Below are positions 16,741-21,246 of a DNA stretch of 21,246 nucleotides, in pieces. The position numbers were made by a program, and so were the translations under genes. Each line of letters begins with the position of its first letter. The stretch's first letter is position 1. Source of the DNA: Actinomycetota bacterium (GTDB taxonomy: Bacteria; Actinomycetota; Actinomycetes; JACCUZ01); the NCBI GenBank assembly GCA_030841245.1, contig JAVEDG010000183.1:1-21246 (forward strand), in the 5' to 3' direction. The notes beneath the pieces were generated by a model that saw only the letters and a list, made by a program, of their open reading frames with translations, was not told the origin of the DNA and did not search any database.

Positions 16741-16756
16741 TGTGACCCTCGCCACA
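16741..16756. promoter_or_regulatory. Second Crp-like site, near-consensus TGTGA-N6-CCACA
   Basis: TGTGACCCTCGCCACA differs from TGTGA-N6-TCACA at one position. It starts 33 bp (about three helical turns) from the first palindrome, so the two sites face the same side of the DNA. Both lie in the 188-nt spacer between the AlkX/YcaQ-like gene and the small membrane protein gene. Confidence 0.45.
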
Positions 16757-16830
16757 CAGGCCGGTGACTCCGACCGCGGAGGAACCCCCAGCGCAGGGGG
16801 CCGGCACGTCGTCGGCGCCGCCACGGAGTC

Positions 16831-18081
16831 TCAGCGTGCGTGCGCCCGCACCGCCTGGCGCAGGGCCGCGGCGAGGTCCCCGCGGTCCTCGACCCGGACG
16901 TCGCCGAGCCCGAGCCAGCACGCCATCGAGGCGAGCTCGGCCGCCAGCTCCGCGGCGGTCTCCGGCGGCGCGTGCGCCTCGGCGTACGCCGCGCGCACCA
17001 GCAGTGCGCCGCCCGCGCGGTCGGCCTTGAGGTCGACGCGGGCGACGAGGCGCTCGCCGAGCAGGAACGGCAGCACGTAGTAGCCGAAGACCCGCTTCTC
17101 GGCCGGCACGTAGATCTCGATCCGGTAGTGGAACCCGAACAGCGCCTCGGTGCGGGCCCGTTCCCACACCAGCGGGTCGAACGGTGCCAGCAGCGCCCGG
17201 GCGCGAACCGCTCGAGGCACCCGCGCGTCACGGTGCAGATATGCGGGTCGCCGCCATCCCTCGACCACCACCGGGACCAGCTCGCCCGTGTCGACCAGCA
17301 CGGCTACCGCGGCCTGCGAGTCGGCCGGCTTGAGCCGGAAGTAGTCGCGCAGGTCGGGCTCGGTCGCGATGCCGTGGGCCCTCGCCGCGATCCCGGTGAG
17401 GGCGACGAAGGCGTCGAGGTCGTCGGGGTCGGGCGCATCGAGGACCGCACGCGGCAGCACCCGTTCGGGCGCGGCGTAGCGACGCTCGAACTGGCTCGTG
17501 CGACCGGCCGAGGTGACCTCGCCGGACCAGAACAGGTACTCCAGCGAGCGCTTGACCGCCGACCAGTTCCACCCCCAGTCGACGATCTCCCGCGGTACGT
17601 CGTGGGCCAGCGCGATCTCCACCTTGCCGGCCGTCATCGGGGTGGGCCGACCGGCGATCTCGGCCCGGACGGCCGCGACCAGGTCGGGCTGCTCCTCGAC
17701 GATCCGGCGCACCCCGCCCCAGGCATCTTCACGCCAGCGCCGCATCCGCCATCGCAGCAGCCGGTGCGTGGCCGGAGGGATCAGGCTCGCCTCGTGGGCC
17801 CAGTACTCCACCAGCCGTCGCGGGGCCCGGCCCGACGCCCGGTCCAGCAGGCGCGTGTCGTAGGGACCGAGCCGGGAGAACAGCGGCAGGTAGTGGGCCC
17901 GGGCGAGCACGTTGACGCTGTCCATCTGCAGCAGCCCGACCCGGTCGACGACTCCGGTGAGCTGGCGCATGCCCGGCGCCGCCGGCCGTGGCGCCGCCAG
18001 GCCCTGGGCCGCGATCGCCACGCGGCGCGCTCGGGCCACGCTGATCCGCGGGCCGGTGGTCACGGCGGCCGATGCTGTCAC
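16831..18081 (-). CDS. AlkX/YcaQ-like winged-helix DNA glycosylase family protein
   Basis: 416 residues from GTG at 18081; a second GTG at 18063 is possible, and neither has a clear ribosome-binding site. Matches the HTH_42 family: N-terminal VARARRVAIAAQGL, then GLLQMDSVNVLARAHYLPLFSRLGPYD, where Gln52-Met53-Asp54 is the Q-hydrophobic-D motif of the YcaQ/AlkX branch (AlkZ has QxQ). YWAHEASLIPP, WGWNWSAVKRSLEYLFWSGEV (winged helix), LLAPFDPLVWERARTEALFGFHYRIEIYVPAEKRVFGYYVLPFLL and a C-terminal beta domain follow at the usual length of about 400. AlkX excises alkylated bases and unhooks interstrand crosslinks such as nitrogen-mustard adducts, so this is probably a base-excision repair enzyme; AlkZ-type members also occur as self-resistance genes, but no biosynthetic cluster is visible here. 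Confidence 0.88.
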   Translation of the reverse strand: MTASAAVTTGPRISVARARRVAIAAQGLAAPRPAAPGMRQLTGVVDRVGLLQMDSVNVLARAHYLPLFSRLGPYDTRLLDRASGRAPRRLVEYWAHEASLIPPATHRLLRWRMRRWREDAWGGVRRIVEEQPDLVAAVRAEIAGRPTPMTAGKVEIALAHDVPREIVDWGWNWSAVKRSLEYLFWSGEVTSAGRTSQFERRYAAPERVLPRAVLDAPDPDDLDAFVALTGIAARAHGIATEPDLRDYFRLKPADSQAAVAVLVDTGELVPVVVEGWRRPAYLHRDARVPRAVRARALLAPFDPLVWERARTEALFGFHYRIEIYVPAEKRVFGYYVLPFLLGERLVARVDLKADRAGGALLVRAAYAEAHAPPETAAELAAELASMACWLGLGDVRVEDRGDLAAALRQAVRAHAR

Positions 18082-18156
18082 GACCGCCCGACAAGGTCAG
18101 GTCGGCGACCGGTTCCGCCGACAATCGAGGCGAGCGAAGTGGTCTGGGAGGATCCG

Positions 18157-18921
18157 ATGCGGAGGCGAGCCGGGATGGCAGGTGGACGGCGTACGGCGGG
18201 AGCCGTCGCGCTCGCGATGACCGGCGCGCTGCTGTGGGTGCTGCCCGGCGCGGCGCCCGCCGAGGCGGCGGTCAGCACGGCCAAGGTCGTCATCGGCCAC
18301 TCGGTCGACGGGCGACCGATCGTCGCCTACCACCGCTGGCGGCCGGGCCTGTGGACCAAGAAGGTGCTGGTGATCGGCAACATGCACGGCAACGAGAAGG
18401 CGGGGCTGCGCGTCGTCCGTCAGCTACGCACCCGGACCCTGCCGACGAACCTCAACCTCTGGCTGATCCCGAGTGCGAACCCCGACGGCACCGCCGCCGA
18501 CCGCCGTACCAACGCGCACGGCGTCGACCTCAACCGGAACTTCCCACGTCGCTGGATGTACGCCGGGGCCGGCACCTCCAACTACTCCGGCCCGTCCGCG
18601 GCCAGCGAGCCCGAGACCCGCGCCCTGCTCCGGTTCGTGAAGGACAAGCACCCGCGCACGACCATCGTGTTCCACCAGCCGTTGCACGGGGTCGATTCCT
18701 ACCGGGCCAAGTCGATGAGCCTGGTGCGGGCTCTCGCCGACGCGATGAACCTGCCGATCAAGTCCTTCGACTGCGACGGCGGCTGCCACGGCACGTTCAC
18801 CGACTGGCACAACGACCGGACGCCGGGACGGGCGGTCACCGTCGAGTTCGGTGCCAGCCCGAGCGACGCCAAGATCAGCCACGTGGCGTGGGCAGTGCTC
18901 CGCGTCGGGTCGACCTCCTGA
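18157..18921 (+). CDS. Secreted M14-family zinc carboxypeptidase/amidase
   Basis: 254 residues from ATG at 18157 with GGGAGG 5 nt upstream. An N-terminal signal peptide (MRRRAGMAGGRRTAGAVALA..., likely cut after AEA near 37) directs it out of the cell. M14 zinc ligands are visible: His77 and Glu80 in NMHGNEKAG and His173 in VFHQPLHG. Arg127 in DLNRNFPRRW binds the substrate carboxylate, and Glu230 in VTVEFGAS is the catalytic acid. A Cys pair (CDGGC) may form a disulfide. The compact size and sequence are closest to murein-peptide amidases (MpaA-like), which cut gamma-D-Glu-mDAP in wall peptides; a protein/peptide carboxypeptidase cannot be ruled out. It is divergent from the AlkX-like gene across 75 nt with no clear promoter. 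Confidence 0.88.
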   Translation: MRRRAGMAGGRRTAGAVALAMTGALLWVLPGAAPAEAAVSTAKVVIGHSVDGRPIVAYHRWRPGLWTKKVLVIGNMHGNEKAGLRVVRQLRTRTLPTNLNLWLIPSANPDGTAADRRTNAHGVDLNRNFPRRWMYAGAGTSNYSGPSAASEPETRALLRFVKDKHPRTTIVFHQPLHGVDSYRAKSMSLVRALADAMNLPIKSFDCDGGCHGTFTDWHNDRTPGRAVTVEFGASPSDAKISHVAWAVLRVGSTS

Positions 18922-19005
18922 CCGTCGGATCGGCGTGCACACCAGGGACGGCTCGGTCCGGGTGGGCTGCAACGACTGAGCACCACTCGTCGTGGCCGGG
19001 CCCGG

Positions 19006-19030
19006 AAACCCCTGTGGACAAAGGGTTTTT
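19006..19030 (+). terminator. Possible intrinsic terminator after the M14 gene
   Basis: AAACCC (19006-19011) pairs with GGGTTT (19023-19028) across an 11-nt loop and is followed by two further T (five T in all). The stem is short and AT-containing. A palindrome CCGGGCCCGG lies just upstream at 18996-19005 and GGCCT-N5-AGGCC follows at 19031-19045. The loop contains TGTGGACAA, identical to an actinobacterial DnaA box on the minus strand. Confidence 0.4.
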
Positions 19031-19069
19031 GGCCTGAGCTAGGCCAGGGGTTGTGTCCGACCCCCGGCG

Positions 19070-19075
19070 TACGTT
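19070..19075 (+). promoter_or_regulatory. Possible -10 element of the DUF222-HNH gene (leaderless)
   Basis: TACGTT fits TANNNT and is followed by 7 nt and then the ATG at 19083. There is no ribosome-binding site in front of that ATG, so a leaderless mRNA is likely. The -35 is not clear. Confidence 0.4.
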
Positions 19076-19082
19076 TCTTTGC

Positions 19083-20864
19083 ATGAGCCAGCCGACCCAC
19101 CTCGCGCCGCAGCCGGTGCTGGCCGGTGTGCGCATCGCCCTCGACGGGCTGCGTTCGGCGGCGGGTGGTGGCGCGTGGCAGCTGACCGACGACCAGCTCG
19201 ACGCCTCGATCGACCGGCTGGACCGCGTCGAGGCCGCGCTGGTCGCGGTGCGCGCTCGGCTGCTGCGCGAGGCCGATCAGCGCGGCATGCACAAGCGCAC
19301 CAAGGCGCCGTCGACGGCCAAGTGGCTGGCGGACCGGTTCCGCTGGTTGGTGGGTCTGGCGACGAGTCGGTTGCGGGGGGCGGCGACACTCGGCGCGCAT
19401 CCGGTGCTTGAAGACGCCTTGGCGGGTGCCGGCCGACCGGGGCCGAGCTTCCCCCAGCCTGACACCTGCGCTGTCGACTCCCCGGTGCCAGACGCTGGTG
19501 GCGTTGCGGCAGGCGATGTCGAGCGGCCTGGCTGGACCGTGCCCGGCCTGGCCGGCGCGACGCGGGGTGAGTCCCCCGCTGGTCGCCGGAGCGGCGTCTG
19601 CGAGGTCACCGTCGAGCAGGCCGGCGTACTGCGAGAGGTCCTCCGGGCCGTCGACGCGCTGGAGCGAGTCACGGCCGAAAGCAAGGCCGAGGCCGCCCGC
19701 TTCATGGTCGAGCAGGCCGCCATCCTGTCGCCTCGCGAGCTGTCGCACGTCGGCCGGCACCTGGTCGAGTCGTTGACCTTCGCCCCCTCGGTGGAGGATC
19801 CCGCCGACGCAGCGGCGCTCGAGCGGGAGCAGGAGCGGATCGAGCGCGCGGCGCAGGCCAACGAGCGCAACGAGGCCTGGTCGACCCCACGCCCGGGGAG
19901 TCGGCGGCGCGGAGGCTACGACCTCGGGCCGTACGGCGACGCCGTCGCGCGCGCCTGGGAGCGGATCGCCGGGAAGAAGCGCGCCGGCGGCGACGGGTTC
20001 GAGGACGACCGCACCCGGGCCGAGCGACTCGGCGACAGCCTGGTCGACGCACTGGCGCACCATCTGATCACGCTCGGCCACCCGGCGCCGGAGCGACAGT
20101 CGCCGGCGGGCGGCGCCGAGGTGCAAAGCAACGGTCCCGGCGGTGACACCCGCAACCGACCAGGCTGCCCGGTCGACCGATCCTCGCCGTCGCCAGGATC
20201 GACAACGCACTCGGATCCGGTGCTGTTCGAGACCGGCTGCACCGATCTCGGCGCGCCTGGTTCGGATGGCGACGAGGACGACCTCAGGTCGTGGGGCGAT
20301 CCAGTCGACGACGCCGGCAATGAGCTTGAGCCACCGGGCCACGCCGGACCGATGTCCCCGATCGCGCTGCTGACCATCACGACCTCGCTGCACGACCTGC
20401 GGTGCGGGGTCCCCGGTGGCGGACGGCTCGACACCGGAGCAGGCCTGTCCGCGGCAGCGCTTCGTCAGCTGGCGTGCGACGCCCTCGTCGTACCCGCCGT
20501 GATGTCGGGTGCCTCACAGGTCCTCGACGTCGGCCGGGCCTGCCGTCAGTGGTCCCTCGCGCTGCGCCGGGCGATCGCCCTGCGCGACAAGGGCTGCGCC
20601 GCACCCGGCTGCGACATGCCACCATCGGCCTGCCACGTGCACCACTGCCGCTACTGGGAACACGGCGGACCGACCGAAGCGGCCAACGGTGTGCTGCTCT
20701 GCGGCTACCACCATCGGATGGTGCACCGGCAGGGCTGGGACGTCCGGCTCGCCGCCAACGGTTTCCCCGAGTTCATCCCGCCGACCTCGATCGACCCGGA
20801 ACGACGCCCGAGACAGCACCACCGCTACCGGCCCGAGCTCGTCACCGGCCGCCGGCGGACGTGA
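19083..20864 (+). CDS. DUF222 (13E12-type) HNH endonuclease domain protein
   Basis: 593 residues from ATG at 19083 (MSQPTHLAPQPVLAG); a GTG at 19053 would overlap the proposed -10. The N-terminal DUF222 helices (about 8-100, LTDDQLDASIDRLDRVEAALVAVRARLLREADQRG) are followed by a Gly/Pro-rich insertion (about 118-172). DUF222 then resumes (VTVEQAGVLREVLRAVDAL ... FMVEQAAILSPRELSHVGRHLVESL). A second insertion (about 337-422) is acidic and low-complexity. The fold resumes at IALLTITTSLHDLR and GLSAAALRQLACDALVVPAV. The C-terminal HNH nuclease has paired Cys and His: CAAPGCDMPPSACHVHHCRYWEHGGPTEAANGVLLCGYHHRMVH. The family is abundant in actinobacteria; a mobile or DNA-processing role is suspected but unproven. 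No adjacent repeat or transposase supports mobility here. Confidence 0.88.
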   Translation: MSQPTHLAPQPVLAGVRIALDGLRSAAGGGAWQLTDDQLDASIDRLDRVEAALVAVRARLLREADQRGMHKRTKAPSTAKWLADRFRWLVGLATSRLRGAATLGAHPVLEDALAGAGRPGPSFPQPDTCAVDSPVPDAGGVAAGDVERPGWTVPGLAGATRGESPAGRRSGVCEVTVEQAGVLREVLRAVDALERVTAESKAEAARFMVEQAAILSPRELSHVGRHLVESLTFAPSVEDPADAAALEREQERIERAAQANERNEAWSTPRPGSRRRGGYDLGPYGDAVARAWERIAGKKRAGGDGFEDDRTRAERLGDSLVDALAHHLITLGHPAPERQSPAGGAEVQSNGPGGDTRNRPGCPVDRSSPSPGSTTHSDPVLFETGCTDLGAPGSDGDEDDLRSWGDPVDDAGNELEPPGHAGPMSPIALLTITTSLHDLRCGVPGGGRLDTGAGLSAAALRQLACDALVVPAVMSGASQVLDVGRACRQWSLALRRAIALRDKGCAAPGCDMPPSACHVHHCRYWEHGGPTEAANGVLLCGYHHRMVHRQGWDVRLAANGFPEFIPPTSIDPERRPRQHHRYRPELVTGRRRT

Positions 20865-20915
20865 GGAGCGGGATCCGTTCGCGAAACGCGCTGGCTGCGG
20901 GACGTCGCTCTCGGC

Positions 20916-21246
20916 ATGCTCGGGTTCGTGCCCGACATCACTTTCGACGAGTGGGTCGCCGCGCGGTACGAGATCCTGTGGCCGGAGCTGTTCGATCCCG
21001 CCGTCGTCGACCCGGCGGTGGACCTGCTGACCGAGCTGGCAGGCGCTGGCCCGGCCCTGGAGCTGGGGATCGGTACGGGACGCATTGCGCTGCCACTGCA
21101 CCGTCGGGGAATCGAGGTGCGTGGGATCGAGCTGAGCCCGGCGATGGCGGCCCGGCTCGCGGCGCAGCCGGGCGGCTCCGAGATCGAGGTCAGCATCGGT
21201 GACTTCTCGTGCACCGTCGCACCCGGAGCATTCGAGCTCGTCTACC
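20916..21246 (+). CDS. SAM-dependent methyltransferase, class I (5' part, runs off the window)
   Basis: 110 residues are visible, open to the last base. The start could be ATG at 20916 or GTG at 20928 (VPDITFDEWVAARYEILWPELF); neither has a clear ribosome-binding site, and the frame is closed by the DUF222 stop at 20862, limiting upstream starts. Motif I ALELGIGTGRIALPLHRRG is the glycine-rich SAM-binding loop, followed by motif II VRGIELSPAMAARL with Glu after strand 2 and the start of motif III VSIGDFSCTVAPGAFELVY. The target cannot be judged without the C-terminal half. It follows the DUF222-HNH gene by 51 nt on the same strand. Confidence 0.85.
   Translation, partial: MLGFVPDITFDEWVAARYEILWPELFDPAVVDPAVDLLTELAGAGPALELGIGTGRIALPLHRRGIEVRGIELSPAMAARLAAQPGGSEIEVSIGDFSCTVAPGAFELVY

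Noticed and set aside
19013..19021. Replication origin suggested by a DnaA-box match
   Set aside because: Only one perfect box is visible, with a weaker TCGTCCACA near 7279; no cluster, AT-rich region or dnaA/dnaN neighbours.
19083..20864. Homing endonuclease or mobile element based on the HNH motif
   Set aside because: The DUF222 context is typical of chromosomal 13E12-type proteins; no flanking repeats, transposase or intein/intron boundaries are seen.

Overview
The window is very GC-rich, with strong G/C at third codon positions, many GTG starts and repeated 4-nt GTGA/ATGA gene overlaps. Family content (SigE-type sigma regions, Rv3235 family, DUF222/13E12 HNH protein, BldC/excisionase-like HTH, AlkX/YcaQ-like wHTH protein, SecA with a neighbouring LysM protein) points to an actinomycete (Actinomycetota), perhaps a Nocardioidaceae-like or related soil lineage. 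Genus cannot be decided from the sequence. I see no rRNA, tRNA, CRISPR array, insertion sequence or integrase, and no gene-free stretch longer than about 190 bases.

Region 1 (1-5248), lipid/acyl-CoA metabolism and signalling: the 3' end of a cyclic-nucleotide-binding protein; a HAD hydrolase and an aminoglycoside-phosphotransferase-fold (APH) kinase in an overlapping minus-strand pair; a divergent acyl-CoA dehydrogenase only about 40 bp away; and, overlapping the dehydrogenase by 4 nt, a one-piece protein joining SigE-like sigma regions to a transmembrane helix and a probable beta-propeller. HAD + APH + ACAD is the domain set of human ACAD10, here split into three adjacent genes. A role in hydroxy-acyl-CoA catabolism is an inference.

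Region 2 (5256-9688), cell-surface/Tad-like and secA-linked genes: a minus-strand operon of an SAF/CpaB-like membrane protein and a CpaE/TadZ-like ATPase whose Walker-A lysine is arginine, without other Tad genes; a divergent small excisionase/BldC-type HTH protein; a protein with what looks like a duplicated Sm-like barrel; and a LysM membrane protein coupled to an Rv3235-family protein, driven by a good sigma70-like promoter with phased direct repeats at the transcription start.

Region 3 (9693-15611): secA on the minus strand with a two-hairpin leader; then on the plus strand a translationally coupled chain of three genes carrying four RimJ/RimL-like GNAT domains, followed by an NYN-LOTUS (PIN-like nuclease plus OST-HTH) protein.

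Region 4 (15665-21246): a Crp/Fnr regulator preceded in the same operon by a 92-residue secreted/anchored protein. Two 16-bp Crp-geometry sites lie upstream, one a perfect TGTCA-N6-TGACA palindrome that may match a Glu-to-Gln change in the recognition helix. Then come an AlkX/YcaQ-like glycosylase family protein, a divergent secreted M14 zinc peptidase, a DUF222-HNH protein with two low-complexity insertions and a probably leaderless start, and the 5' part of a SAM-dependent methyltransferase running off the window end.
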